A stretch of DNA of 64,000 nucleotides from an uncultured Corynebacterium sp. (lineage in GTDB: Bacteria; Actinomycetota; Actinomycetes; Mycobacteriales; Mycobacteriaceae), in NCBI RefSeq assembly GCF_947253065.1, contig NZ_CAMXWS010000008.1:1-64000 (forward strand), given 5' to 3'. This document shows positions 34,665 through 43,392 of the stretch, one piece after another (the stretch's first letter is position 1; the number at the start of each line of letters is the position of its first letter). Below the pieces are notes generated by a model. It was not told the origin of the DNA. It made no database searches and was given only the letters and a program-made list of their open reading frames with translations. The translations under genes and the position numbers were made by a program.

Positions 34665-35921
34665 ATGAAATCCCTGTCTTTCGCGACTCTATTCGCAGCA
34701 CTCTCCGGCTTCGTGGTGCTGTGGGTCGCGTCGTGGACGCTCGATGCTGCCACCCAGATGCCACTGTTCCAGGCGTACTGGAGCTTATTCTTCGCATCCG
34801 CCGGGTTCATTGACGGCATCACCCAAGAAACCACCCGCGCGGTGGCCAGCTCGCGCGAATCAGGTGCGCGCGGAACCGCGAATCCGTGGCGCCTCGGCGG
34901 GATCGCCGCAGCCGTAGTGGCAGCGGGGACCTTGGCTGTCGGCGTGCTCACCATGAGCCACTTCATACCGCCGAACCCACAGCTGGCTACCGGGCTGCTC
35001 ATTTTCGGCCTGGCCAGCTATGTTTTCCAGGCAATTCTCTCTGGCATCTTGAGTGGTGCGCGACTGTGGAACCAGTACGCCAGCCTCGTCGCACTGGATT
35101 CTGGAATCCGTCTCGTTCTCGCAGGAATCGCCTGGTGGGCAGGCTGGGGGCTGCCTGCTTTCTTGGCCATTACCGTCATCGGTGCTGCGTCGTGGCTGGT
35201 CATTCTCGGGGCGTCTTCTCAATCACGGGAACAGATCCGCGCCACCCTCGACGTCGACCGCGCGATATTTGTGCATCGCGTGATGTCGGCAGTCGTCGCG
35301 ACGGGCGCATCAGCTCTTCTGATCACTGGTTTTCCGGCGATGACCACCTTCGTTTTCGCAGCTAAACCCGAGATCAGTGGTGGCGCAGCCGTCGCCGCGA
35401 TCAATCAGGCGGTGTTGCTTACCCGCGCTCCGGTGCTGGTGCCGTTGCAACGTTTCCAATCGGCACTGGTGGTGCGTTTCGTGGAGCAGCGTGAACGTAT
35501 CTATTCTTCGCTCGCTGTACCCATCGGCGCGATCTTGAGTGTCGGTGCGCTCGGCTTCGTCGCAGCGTGGCTTATCGGACCGTGGATCCTACGGGCGTTT
35601 TTCCCGCCGGAGCTCTTCGTCCCGGGTGTGCCACTTGGCCTGCTGACTTTCGCTTCCGCGATCATGGGCGCACTGATCATCACGGGTACGGCGGTGCTGG
35701 CCTTGGAAAAGCACGCGTGGTACGTCGCCGGCTGGGTCACTGGCGCGGTCGCTGCTTTCGGGCTGCTTTTCGCGCTGCCGGAGGCACTCGGCACGGACGT
35801 GACGGCAACGGTGATTCTCGCGCTCACTGTCGGCCCGCTCGTCGGCGCGGCGGTCCACCTTACTGGTTTGCGTCCCCGCAGGTCGCCGGAGCTGCACAGC
35901 GAAGCACGCCGCACGGGCTAG
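34665..35921 (+). CDS. Polysaccharide-flippase-like membrane protein
   Basis: 418 residues with about 10-12 predicted membrane helices and almost no long loops, of the MOP/Wzx type. It begins MKSLSFATLFAALSGFVVLW and shows no catalytic motif. It lies directly upstream of rmlB and the rhamnose/glycosyltransferase genes, which suggests it moves a lipid-linked envelope glycan across the membrane. TAGAGT is 9 nt before the ATG, perhaps a leaderless promoter. The TAG stop forms the start of the rmlB -10. Confidence 0.75.
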   Translation: MKSLSFATLFAALSGFVVLWVASWTLDAATQMPLFQAYWSLFFASAGFIDGITQETTRAVASSRESGARGTANPWRLGGIAAAVVAAGTLAVGVLTMSHFIPPNPQLATGLLIFGLASYVFQAILSGILSGARLWNQYASLVALDSGIRLVLAGIAWWAGWGLPAFLAITVIGAASWLVILGASSQSREQIRATLDVDRAIFVHRVMSAVVATGASALLITGFPAMTTFVFAAKPEISGGAAVAAINQAVLLTRAPVLVPLQRFQSALVVRFVEQRERIYSSLAVPIGAILSVGALGFVAAWLIGPWILRAFFPPELFVPGVPLGLLTFASAIMGALIITGTAVLALEKHAWYVAGWVTGAVAAFGLLFALPEALGTDVTATVILALTVGPLVGAAVHLTGLRPRRSPELHSEARRTG

Positions 35922-35924
35922 CAT
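35919..35924 (+). promoter_or_regulatory. -10 element for leaderless rmlB
   Basis: TAGCAT, whose TAG is the stop codon of the upstream gene; 7 nt before ATG 35932. Confidence 0.5.
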
Positions 35925-35931
35925 GACCCCC

Positions 35932-37002
35932 ATGACCCACGCAGGACACGCAGGACACGCAGCACACGCGACAGACCCGACAACGCAAACCTCGCCGACA
36001 AGCCACCAGCAGCAGACGATGCTCGTGACCGGCGGCGCTGGTTTCATCGGCGCGAATTTCGTGCGGATGGTGGCTCGCCGCCAGCCGGAGACGAAGATCG
36101 TGGTGCTGGACGCGTTGACGTACGCGGGTAACGCGGAGAATCTGGCTGGCCTCGACGAAGGCAGGGTTGAGCTGGTCAGGGGGAGAATCGAGGATCAGGT
36201 GCTCGTCGATAAGCTGTGCGCGGATGCGGACACGGTGGTGCACTTCGCGGCGGAGTCGCATAACGACAATTCGTTGCGGGACCCCTCGCCTTTCGTGCAG
36301 ACGAATCTGGTGGGCACGTTCACGTTGTTGGAGGCGGTGCGTAGTCACGGCAATCGGTTCCACCACATCTCTACGGACGAGGTCTTCGGCGACCTCGCCC
36401 TCGACGAGGCAACGCGGTTCACGGAGGAGACTCCGTATCACCCGTCGTCGCCGTATTCTGCGACGAAGGCTGGGTCGGATCATTTGGTGCGCGCGTGGGT
36501 GCGCTCGTTTGGAATTGATGCGACGATTTCGAATTGCTCGAATAATTTCGGTCCGTATCAGCATGTGGAGAAGTTCATTCCGCGGCAGATCACGAACCTG
36601 TTGACGGGCCGTCCGGCAAAGTTGTACGGCACGGGTGAGCAGGTGCGCGACTGGATTCATGTGGATGACCACAATGACGCGGTGCTGGCAATCCTGGAGC
36701 GTGGCCGAAAAGGCGAGACGTACAACATCGGCGCCGACGGTGAGCATTCGAATAAGGAGATCATTGAGCTGATCTGCGAGTTGATGGGCGGCGAGTATAA
36801 GCATGTCGCGGACCGCCCGGGGCACGATCAGCGGTACGCGATGGACGCGTCGAAACTCGCACGTGAGCTCGGCTGGCGGCCGCAGACACGCTCGATGCGC
36901 GAAGGCGTGGAGCAGACGATCGCGTGGTACCGCGACAACGAGGCGTGGTGGCGCGACGCGAAGGATGCTGTTGAGCAGGGCTACGCCGCGCGCGGCCAGT
37001 AA
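35932..37002 (+). CDS. rmlB: dTDP-glucose 4,6-dehydratase
   Basis: 356 residues from ATG 35932 (ATG 35923 is three codons longer and overlaps the -10). Short-chain dehydrogenase fold: MLVTGGAGFIGANF binds NAD, STDEVFGDL holds the catalytic Thr/Asp/Glu and YSATK the Tyr/Lys pair. It makes dTDP-4-keto-6-deoxyglucose, second step to dTDP-rhamnose. An unusual 28-residue N-terminal extension (THAGHAGHAAHATDPTTQT...) is encoded by near-repeats of cacgcagga; a start at ATG 36019 would remove it. Rhamnose links arabinogalactan to peptidoglycan. Confidence 0.95.
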   Translation: MTHAGHAGHAAHATDPTTQTSPTSHQQQTMLVTGGAGFIGANFVRMVARRQPETKIVVLDALTYAGNAENLAGLDEGRVELVRGRIEDQVLVDKLCADADTVVHFAAESHNDNSLRDPSPFVQTNLVGTFTLLEAVRSHGNRFHHISTDEVFGDLALDEATRFTEETPYHPSSPYSATKAGSDHLVRAWVRSFGIDATISNCSNNFGPYQHVEKFIPRQITNLLTGRPAKLYGTGEQVRDWIHVDDHNDAVLAILERGRKGETYNIGADGEHSNKEIIELICELMGGEYKHVADRPGHDQRYAMDASKLARELGWRPQTRSMREGVEQTIAWYRDNEAWWRDAKDAVEQGYAARGQ

Positions 37003-37005
37003 GGT
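37000..37005 (+). promoter_or_regulatory. -10 element for leaderless rmlCD
   Basis: TAAGGT, whose TAA is the rmlB stop codon; 7 nt before ATG 37013. Confidence 0.5.
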
Positions 37006-37012
37006 GGCGGGC

Positions 37013-38347
37013 ATGACGGCTACGCGCATCGAAGGGCTCACTGTCCATCAGCTCACGGTTCATGGGGATAACCGCGGGTGGTTCAAGGAGAATTGGGCTG
37101 GCACGCCGCCGCTGCGCGTGGAGCAGAACAACGTGAGCTTCAATGCGTCGCGCGGTGCGACGCGGGGGATGCATGCGGAGCCGTGGGATAAGTACGTTTC
37201 GGTCGCCACGGGTCGGGTGTACGGCGCGTGGGTGGACATGCGCGAAGGTTCGCCGACGTATGGCGAGAAATTCGGTTGCGAGATCGGCCCCGATACGGCG
37301 GTGTTCGTGCCGCGTGGGGTGGCGAATGGTTTCCAGGCGCTCGAGGACGCCACGACCTATATATATCTGTGCAATGCGCGCTGGTCGCCGGACGCGCAGT
37401 ACGCGTTCTGCTCGTACAAGGAGATCGACTGGCCGCTCGAGCCCACGGAAGTTTCCGCAAAAGACGAGCAGCACCCACCGCTTATCGACGCCTCCCCCGT
37501 CCCTCCCCGTCGCCCCCTCGTCCTCGGGGCGAATGGTCAGTTGGGCTGTGCTTTGCAGGGGATCTTGCCAGGTGCGGAATTCTGCGGGCACTCCGATTTC
37601 GACCTGACGTGGCCGGTGGAGAAGATGTTGGAAGGCCGGGACTGGTCGCAGTATTCGGCAATCATCAATGCGGCGGCATTCAACGACGTCAACGGGGCTG
37701 AAACAGCGGAAGGTAGGACCGCTGCGTGGGAGGTCAACGCGCTCGGCCCTGCGAAGCTGGCGCAGGTGGCTAACCGGTTCGACCTGACGCTTGTGAATGT
37801 CTCCACCGATTACGTCTTTGATGGGACGGTGGCAGAGCACACTGAGGGGGAGGTGCCGAGTCCGTTGGGGGTGTATGGGGCGTCGAAAAGCGCGGGAGAA
37901 GCGGCAGCTGCAGCAGCGGTGAAGCACTATGTTGTGCGCACGAGCTGGGTGTTCGGCGATGGTGGCAATTTCATGGCCACGATGGAGCGGCTCGCGCGCG
38001 AAGGTGTGTCGCCGAAAGTGGTCAACGATCAGCGCGGACGTCCGACGTGGGCTGAGGACCTGGCGAAGGGAATCGTGCACCTGCTCGATGTCGGTGCGGA
38101 ATATGGGATTTACAACATCACCTCTAGAGGCGATGCGGCGACGCGCGATGAGATCGCCATGGCTGTTTTCGTCGCAGCTGGCGGCGACCCCGCTGATGTA
38201 CACCCGGTGAGCTCTGCGGACTACCAGGCCGAATTCGGCCCTGAAGCGCCACGGCCTGCGGAGTCGACGCTGACGTTGGACAAGATCGAGGCGACCGGCT
38301 TCACGCCGACGAACTGGCGCGTGGCACTCGCCTTGTATGTGGGGTAG
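37013..38347 (+). CDS. rmlCD: Fused dTDP-4-dehydrorhamnose 3,5-epimerase / reductase (RmlC-RmlD)
   Basis: 444 residues joining two steps of dTDP-rhamnose synthesis. Residues 1-155 are a cupin RmlC (VHGDNRGWFKENW, catalytic His in TRGMHAEP, VDMREGSPTYG). A short proline linker (DASPVPPRRP) leads to RmlD from about 165 (LVLGANGQLG for NADPH, VSTDYVFDG and YGASKSAGE with Tyr/Lys). The same fusion is known in C. glutamicum. It lies between rmlB and rmlA in the same orientation. The linker codons contain a copy of the interspersed 11-mer (37480-37490). Confidence 0.95.
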   Translation: MTATRIEGLTVHQLTVHGDNRGWFKENWAGTPPLRVEQNNVSFNASRGATRGMHAEPWDKYVSVATGRVYGAWVDMREGSPTYGEKFGCEIGPDTAVFVPRGVANGFQALEDATTYIYLCNARWSPDAQYAFCSYKEIDWPLEPTEVSAKDEQHPPLIDASPVPPRRPLVLGANGQLGCALQGILPGAEFCGHSDFDLTWPVEKMLEGRDWSQYSAIINAAAFNDVNGAETAEGRTAAWEVNALGPAKLAQVANRFDLTLVNVSTDYVFDGTVAEHTEGEVPSPLGVYGASKSAGEAAAAAAVKHYVVRTSWVFGDGGNFMATMERLAREGVSPKVVNDQRGRPTWAEDLAKGIVHLLDVGAEYGIYNITSRGDAATRDEIAMAVFVAAGGDPADVHPVSSADYQAEFGPEAPRPAESTLTLDKIEATGFTPTNWRVALALYVG

Positions 38348-38348
38348 C

Positions 38349-38354
38349 TAGAAT
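38349..38354 (+). promoter_or_regulatory. -10 element for leaderless rmlA
   Basis: TAGAAT, 7 nt before ATG 38362 and one base after the rmlCD stop codon. Confidence 0.55.
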
Positions 38355-38361
38355 CCCAACC

Positions 38362-39231
38362 ATGAAAGGCATCATTCTCGCCGGCGGGTCGGGCACGCGG
38401 CTGTACCCGATTACAAAGGGCATCTCGAAGCAGCTGATGCCGGTTTATGACAAGCCGATGATTTACTACCCGCTGTCCACGCTGATCAGTGCGGGGATTC
38501 GGGAAATTTTGATCATCACAACGCCCGAGGATCAGGACGCATTCAAGCGCCTGCTTGGCGACGGCTCCGCTTGGGGCCTCATGATCGATTACGCCGTCCA
38601 GCCCTCCCCCGACGGACTCGCCCAGGCTTTCATCATCGGTGAGGATTTCATCGGCGATGATTCCGTGGCGCTCGTGCTTGGCGACAATATCTTCGAAGGC
38701 GCTGAACTCTCCCGCCTGATGGGCGAAGCCTACGACCCAACCGGCGGCGCTATTTTCGCTTATGAGGTCTCCGACCCAGAGCGTTACGGCGTGGTCAGCT
38801 TCGATGAATTCGGCACCGCCACCGCCATCGAGGAAAAACCAGCGGACCCGCGGTCGAATTTCGCGGTGGTGGGGCTATATTTCTATGACAACGACGTGGT
38901 GGAGATCGCTAAGACCATCACCCCGTCTGAGCGCGGGGAACTAGAAATCACCAGCGTCAACGACGCCTATCTGCAGCGCGGTGACCTCAAGGTACACCGC
39001 CTCCACCGCGGGGACGTGTGGTTGGACACCGGCACCATCGACTCGATGAGCGAGGCCAGCTCATATGTCGAGGTGATCCAGAAGCGCACCGGCACCATCA
39101 TCGGTTCACCTGAGGTCGCAGCATTCCGCCAGGGCTTTATCGATGCAGCTGCACTCGAGAAACTTGCCGAACCAATGCTGAAATCCGGCTACGGCCAGTA
39201 CCTTCTCGACGCAGCCCGGGAGCGCGCATGA
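38362..39231 (+). CDS. rmlA: Glucose-1-phosphate thymidylyltransferase
   Basis: 289 residues, full length. GIILAGGSGTRLYPITKG (3-20) is the nucleotide-binding signature, SKQLMPVYDKPMIYYPL the following catalytic segment, and DVWLDTGT a later active-site motif. It makes dTDP-glucose, the first step of the rhamnose route completed by rmlB and rmlCD upstream. The stop overlaps the next ATG as ATGA (39228-39231). Confidence 0.96.
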   Translation: MKGIILAGGSGTRLYPITKGISKQLMPVYDKPMIYYPLSTLISAGIREILIITTPEDQDAFKRLLGDGSAWGLMIDYAVQPSPDGLAQAFIIGEDFIGDDSVALVLGDNIFEGAELSRLMGEAYDPTGGAIFAYEVSDPERYGVVSFDEFGTATAIEEKPADPRSNFAVVGLYFYDNDVVEIAKTITPSERGELEITSVNDAYLQRGDLKVHRLHRGDVWLDTGTIDSMSEASSYVEVIQKRTGTIIGSPEVAAFRQGFIDAAALEKLAEPMLKSGYGQYLLDAARERA

Positions 39232-40040
39232 CCACCCACCTACAACCCGGCGCGGTGACAGTTCTCATGTCGGTCTACCGCAACACCACGGCCGCTGAGC
39301 TCAAGTACGCCTTGGACAGCATCAGCGCCCAAACACGCCCGCCGGAGCGGGTGCTGGTGGTGAAGGATGGGCCGGTGGAAGGGGACGTCGATAAGCTGCT
39401 TGAAACTGTGGACACCCTGACTTTGCCCGAAAACCGAGGGCTCGGCATCGCGTTGCGCGAGGGCTTGGCGGCGGTAGACACCGAATTTGTCGCGCGCCTC
39501 GACTCCGATGATGCGGCCTTCCCGCAGCGACTGGAAAAGCAACTCGCGTTCATGGCCGCGCACCCCGAGATCGCCGTAGTGGGCACGGCCATGCAGGAAT
39601 TCGACGGCGACACCCTCGGCGGCGTGCGACGCCTACCCGAAACCCACGATGCGCTCGCGCGCTACGCGAAGATCAACTCACCGTTGAACCACCCGTCGGT
39701 GCTCATGCGCACCGCTGACGTGCGTGAAGTCGGCGGGTACCAGCCCATGCACAACATGGAGGACTACGACCTCTGGGCACGCCTCATCGCCGACGGGAAG
39801 AAGCTGCACAACCTACCGGAACCGCTGACCTACTTCCGGGTCAACGATGCCCAAATGAAGCGCCGCACCACCCCCGAAACACGACGCGCAGAACGCGAAA
39901 TGCAACGCGCGCTCGTACGATACGAGCTGGTCTCACGCCCACGAGCCGTAATGAATTACGCCGTGCGCAACCTCTACCGCGCACTTCCCTTGGGTGCGAT
40001 GCGGCGCGTATACGCCAGTCTTTTTCACCGCGGGGACTAA
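39228..40040 (+). CDS. GT2 family glycosyltransferase
   Basis: 270 residues. VTVLMSVYRNT and VVKDGPVEGD form the nucleotide-sugar site of a GT-A fold, and RLDSDD is the metal-binding DxD. MHNMEDYDLWARL is the usual acceptor-side E/D motif. No membrane helix, so it works at the inner face of the membrane. Translationally coupled to rmlA (ATGA overlap), which suggests it uses dTDP-rhamnose, but the donor cannot be read from sequence. Confidence 0.88.
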   Translation: MTTHLQPGAVTVLMSVYRNTTAAELKYALDSISAQTRPPERVLVVKDGPVEGDVDKLLETVDTLTLPENRGLGIALREGLAAVDTEFVARLDSDDAAFPQRLEKQLAFMAAHPEIAVVGTAMQEFDGDTLGGVRRLPETHDALARYAKINSPLNHPSVLMRTADVREVGGYQPMHNMEDYDLWARLIADGKKLHNLPEPLTYFRVNDAQMKRRTTPETRRAEREMQRALVRYELVSRPRAVMNYAVRNLYRALPLGAMRRVYASLFHRGD

Positions 40041-40043
40041 AGT
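40038..40043 (+). promoter_or_regulatory. -10 element for leaderless GT2 gene
   Basis: TAAAGT, whose TAA is the upstream stop codon; 7 nt before ATG 40051. Confidence 0.5.
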
Positions 40044-40050
40044 CTCGTTC

Positions 40051-40752
40051 ATGACTTCGCAGCGCGCCTTCGACGACACGTGGCTCGTCGTACCCTGCTA
40101 CAACGAAGGCCCCGTCATCGGGGATGTTCTGCGTCACGCACTGCAAACTTTCCCCAATATTATCGCGGTCAATGACGGCTCCGCCGATAATTCCGCAGCT
40201 GAAATTCACGCCGCTGGTGCGCACCTGGTCAACCACCCAGTCAACCTCGGCCAAGGCGCGGCGATCCAGACTGGCGTGGAATATGCGCGGGCGCAGCCAG
40301 GGGCGAAATACTTTGTCACCTTCGACGCCGACGGGCAGCACCAGGTCAAAGACGTCGTTCGCATGGTGGAGCGTCTGCGCACGGAACCGGTAGACATCGT
40401 CGTAGGCACACGCTTCGCCGACGGGGCTGCCACCGACAACGTCCCGTGGCTTAAGCGTGTCGTGCTGAAAACTGTCGTGTTCCTTTCACCGCGTAACCGC
40501 AAGCTCGGGCTTACCGACGCCCACAACGGCCTCCGCGCCTTCAACTCCCTTGTCGCCAACGAGATGAATATCCGGATGAACGGCATGTCTCATGCTTCGG
40601 AAATCGTCGCCATGATGGACAAGCAAAACTGGCGTGTGGCGGAAGAACCCGTGGATATCCTCTACACGGATTACTCCATGTCCAAGGGCCAGTCACTGGT
40701 CAACGGCGTGAATATTCTTGCCGACGGACTCGTCGCACGGAGGCTCCCATGA
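40051..40752 (+). CDS. GT2 glycosyltransferase, polyprenyl-phosphate type
   Basis: 233 residues from ATG 40051. VVPCYNEGPVIGDVL and VNDGSADNS begin the GT-A fold and TFDADGQHQ carries DxD, the pattern of dolichol-phosphate mannosyltransferase/GtrB-like enzymes. It lacks the C-terminal membrane helices of GtrB, but the next gene (DUF2304, overlapping by ATGA) supplies a small membrane protein, as in many such loci. Likely makes a polyprenyl-phosphate-linked sugar for envelope glycan modification. Confidence 0.85.
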   Translation: MTSQRAFDDTWLVVPCYNEGPVIGDVLRHALQTFPNIIAVNDGSADNSAAEIHAAGAHLVNHPVNLGQGAAIQTGVEYARAQPGAKYFVTFDADGQHQVKDVVRMVERLRTEPVDIVVGTRFADGAATDNVPWLKRVVLKTVVFLSPRNRKLGLTDAHNGLRAFNSLVANEMNIRMNGMSHASEIVAMMDKQNWRVAEEPVDILYTDYSMSKGQSLVNGVNILADGLVARRLP

Positions 40753-41114
40753 TCCAGATCCTGCTCCTGCTCGCCGCATTCGCGCTCGTGCTGTACTTCT
40801 TCACCAACCGCAAGAAGGCCAATGCCAAAGCGTGGGTAAAGCTCGGATTTGTCCTGTTTGTGCTGGCTGCCGTGTGGGCGATTCTGCGGCCTGACGACGT
40901 CACCGTCCTGGCCAACTGGCTCGGCGTTGCCCGCGGCACCGACTTGATGCTGTACACGCTGATCATCGCGTTCTTCTTCACCACCATCTCCACGTGGGTG
41001 CGTTTCCGCGAGCAGGAATTGCGCTACGCCCGACTCGCCCGCGCAGTGGCGTTGCAGAATGCGGTCCGGCCAGCACCAGATGCGCCAAGCACCCCAGCCC
41101 AGGAGAATTCCTAA
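40749..41114 (+). CDS. DUF2304 family membrane protein
   Basis: 121 residues with three membrane helices (about 2-20, 34-52 and 67-86) and a charged cytoplasmic tail RFREQELRYARLARAVALQ. Families of this type accompany GT2 enzymes. Overlaps the preceding glycosyltransferase by 4 bp, so the two are translated together and probably form a complex. Confidence 0.85.
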   Translation: MIQILLLLAAFALVLYFFTNRKKANAKAWVKLGFVLFVLAAVWAILRPDDVTVLANWLGVARGTDLMLYTLIIAFFFTTISTWVRFREQELRYARLARAVALQNAVRPAPDAPSTPAQENS

Positions 41115-41127
41115 AACCCCAGCGCGC

Positions 41128-41133
41128 TAGACT
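41128..41133 (+). promoter_or_regulatory. -10 element for leaderless DsbA-like gene
   Basis: TAGACT, 8 nt before ATG 41142, with no ribosome site. Confidence 0.5.
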
Positions 41134-41141
41134 TGTCCCCC

Positions 41142-42026
41142 ATGAGCGCGACGTCGACTGAGGCCAATAAGAACAACGACCACAACCGCAGCGGTGCAAA
41201 GATCCCGCCTTTAATGTGGGCTTTCACTGCTGTGCTGGCGTTGGGCACGGGTGTGGGTGGCTACATCATTGGTGAGAACCATGGTTACGAGCGTGCGGTG
41301 GATGCGTTGGCTGCGGGCGAGCTTCCGGGCGAGGAAGATTCCGCACCGGTGACGGAGATCCCAAAGGATGCCACCCCGGGCACGGATTTCACTGAGGCGA
41401 AGGCTTCGGAGGAGGCCGCCATGATTCACGGCCCTGGTTCGGAGATCACGTCGCGGGAGGAGATTTCTAATTCGGCGCGTCGTGACGCGAATGATCCGTT
41501 CGCGATCGGTGCTGTCGACGCTCCTGTCGTGATCGCGGAATTCACTGACTGGGATTGTCCGTTCTGTATCCGCCATGCAGTGGAAACGGAGCCGGACTTG
41601 ATCAAGGAATATGTCGAGCCGGGTTACGTGCGCATTGAGTGGAATGACATGCCGATCAATGGCGAGGCTGCTCACAATGCGGCACGTGCTGGTCGCGCTG
41701 CCGCGGAGCAGGGCAAGTTCAAAGAGTACAAGGATGCTTATTTCGCGGAGGCCCGTAACGCGGAGGGCCACCCGGGCTTCGGTCTTGAGGACTTCGTGCG
41801 GTTCGCCGAGGAGGCGGGCGTGCCGGACATGGATAAATTCCGCGAGGATGCGCAGAGCGATAAGTACGACAAGGCCCTCGAGGAGTCGCTCGATTATGCC
41901 CAGGGGCTCGGTATCACCGGCACCCCTGGGTTCATCGTGAACAACGAGTTCATTGGTGGTGCACTGCCGATCGATGATTTCCGCAAGGTCATCAACGGCG
42001 AGCTACAGAAGACCATCTCAAACTAG
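41142..42026 (+). CDS. Membrane-anchored DsbA-family thiol oxidoreductase
   Basis: 294 residues. A cytoplasmic polar start, one membrane helix (about 24-44), then an Ala/Glu/Thr-rich spacer and a thioredoxin-fold domain from about 125. The active-site motif is CPFC (139-142), and cis-Pro appears in GTPGFIVNN. Anchored outside the membrane it would form or reshuffle disulfides in exported proteins, such as the mycoloyltransferases and the S1 protease. Leaderless ATG 41142 preferred over TTG 41133. Confidence 0.88.
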   Translation: MSATSTEANKNNDHNRSGAKIPPLMWAFTAVLALGTGVGGYIIGENHGYERAVDALAAGELPGEEDSAPVTEIPKDATPGTDFTEAKASEEAAMIHGPGSEITSREEISNSARRDANDPFAIGAVDAPVVIAEFTDWDCPFCIRHAVETEPDLIKEYVEPGYVRIEWNDMPINGEAAHNAARAGRAAAEQGKFKEYKDAYFAEARNAEGHPGFGLEDFVRFAEEAGVPDMDKFREDAQSDKYDKALEESLDYAQGLGITGTPGFIVNNEFIGGALPIDDFRKVINGELQKTISN

Positions 42027-42084
42027 CGCGCTTATCGACGCCGCCAGCGCCACCCCAGCCCTAGTACCCGCGCCGAATCCACTC

Positions 42085-42165
42085 TTAGAAGTGCGGTGCT
42101 TCGGAGCCAATGGTGGTGTTGTCGCCGTGGCCGGTGCGCACGATGTCCGTGACCTCTACCTCTGC
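42085..42165 (-). pseudogene. C-terminal remnant of an MBL-fold metallo-hydrolase
   Basis: The minus strand encodes TDIVRTGHGDNTTIGSEAPHF then a stop (tta at 42085-42087); split, TGHGDNTTIG and SEAPHF match the end of glyoxalase-II-like MBL hydrolases, which finish with PGHGxxTTIGxExPH. Nothing upstream on this strand resembles the rest of the domain, and the reading frame runs into unrelated sequence toward 42267. It looks like what is left after deletion of most of a gene. The interspersed 11-mer at 42030-42040 lies next to it. Confidence 0.55.
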
Positions 42166-42241
42166 GCCCTTTCGCGGGCGATAACGCCTGTTACTGTCTA
42201 TTGCTCGGTATTTGTCATTCCCGAGCCGAGGGAAACCTGCT

Positions 42242-43090
42242 CTAGGACGCTGCGACGATGCCTGCAATGCGGTTGTGACCGCGTTGCGTTACGTGGATCG
42301 GCGCGTTGCCTGGACCTGCGTAGAAGTCGATGAGACCAGCGAATTCGCGGTCTTCATCTCGCGCGCACATGCCGTGCTTCGCGGTACCTGGCTTCAGGTC
42401 AACGAACTGGGTGCCGGTTGCACGCGCAAGGTCGACGTTCATCCACTGCGCGAGGTTCTCCCAGTAAGCGACTTCCGGCATCGGGGTCGCGTCGTACATA
42501 TTCGGACCAATGTGGAAGAGGCAGACGCGGTCGCCGCCCGTGATGGTCGGGTAGCCGACAATCTGGATGCGCGCATTCGGCGCAGCGCGACGGATCTTCT
42601 CTACCTGTGGGCGCATGTAGTTCACGTAGTCGCGGCGCACCTTCTTGGGGTCTTCGCCACGGTGGTTGTACGTGTCGTTGAAGCCTGTCTGCAAGATGAC
42701 TCGTTTGGTGCCGCGGTCTAGGCCGCCGCGTTCGCGTACTGCGCGGTTGATTTGAGCGGAGATATTCGGACCGCGGGAAATGCTGACGGCACCCGGGCAC
42801 GAGTAGTCACGCGGCTGGAGGCCGAGGCGGCGTGCGGCTTGCTTGCCAAAGTTATTGCCGCTGGTCGGGCACCAGCGTGCTGGATCGGATTTGCCGTTGG
42901 GGTGTAGGCCAACGCGGGCGCCGAGGTATTCGATGGAATGAGCATCCGCGGTGACAGAGTCGCCAAAGATGACCATGTTGCCGTTTTGCGCTTCAGCGCT
43001 TGGGGTAGCTGGTCCGGCGATGACACCGGCTCCCATTAAGGCTGCGACGACGAGGCCGGTCACGCGGCGGCGGGTTCGGTTGAACATCAT
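42242..43090 (-). CDS. Secreted SGNH/GDSL hydrolase
   Basis: 282 residues. Signal peptide 1-34 (SAEA/QN) after a basic start FNRTRRRV. VIFGDSVTAD has nucleophile Ser45; block III appears as TGFNDTYNH and the C-terminal His lies in HVTQRGH (266-272). Four cysteines could form two disulfides. Such secreted esterases in corynebacteria may act on envelope lipids or host glycerides. The start is the first of two ATG codons with GAAAG upstream. Confidence 0.88.
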   Translation of the reverse strand: MMFNRTRRRVTGLVVAALMGAGVIAGPATPSAEAQNGNMVIFGDSVTADAHSIEYLGARVGLHPNGKSDPARWCPTSGNNFGKQAARRLGLQPRDYSCPGAVSISRGPNISAQINRAVRERGGLDRGTKRVILQTGFNDTYNHRGEDPKKVRRDYVNYMRPQVEKIRRAAPNARIQIVGYPTITGGDRVCLFHIGPNMYDATPMPEVAYWENLAQWMNVDLARATGTQFVDLKPGTAKHGMCARDEDREFAGLIDFYAGPGNAPIHVTQRGHNRIAGIVAAS

Positions 43091-43392
43091 CTCTCAACTT
43101 TCTTGGGTTCCGTGGTGGATGTTTTCACGTACTTCTGAAGCGTGTCCGCAATGGAGGGTAAGTTTTACGGTGCTTCATAGTTGTGTCGTCGGTTACATTA
43201 CGCCGAATGTTACATCAACAACTACCCCACCAGTCACAATTTTCACATTGTTAACCCAGGTGAAACTTTTAACCTGCACGAATAACGAAATATCCCCCTC
43301 GAAACGATATTGCTATCGTACGGCTAACTACACAGGCTTATATCTTCCCGATATTTTCGTCTACTAATCTAAATTTCTCAAGGAGCTTTGGC
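43091..43392. other. AT-rich intergenic region between SGNH gene and acyl-CoA ligase
   Basis: 302 bp with divergent promoters and no gene. It is clearly more AT-rich than the flanking genes. acgata/tatcgt (43304-43319) is a small inverted repeat about 75 bp before the ligase start and could be an operator. AAGGAGC at 43380 is the ribosome site for the next gene. Confidence 0.6.
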
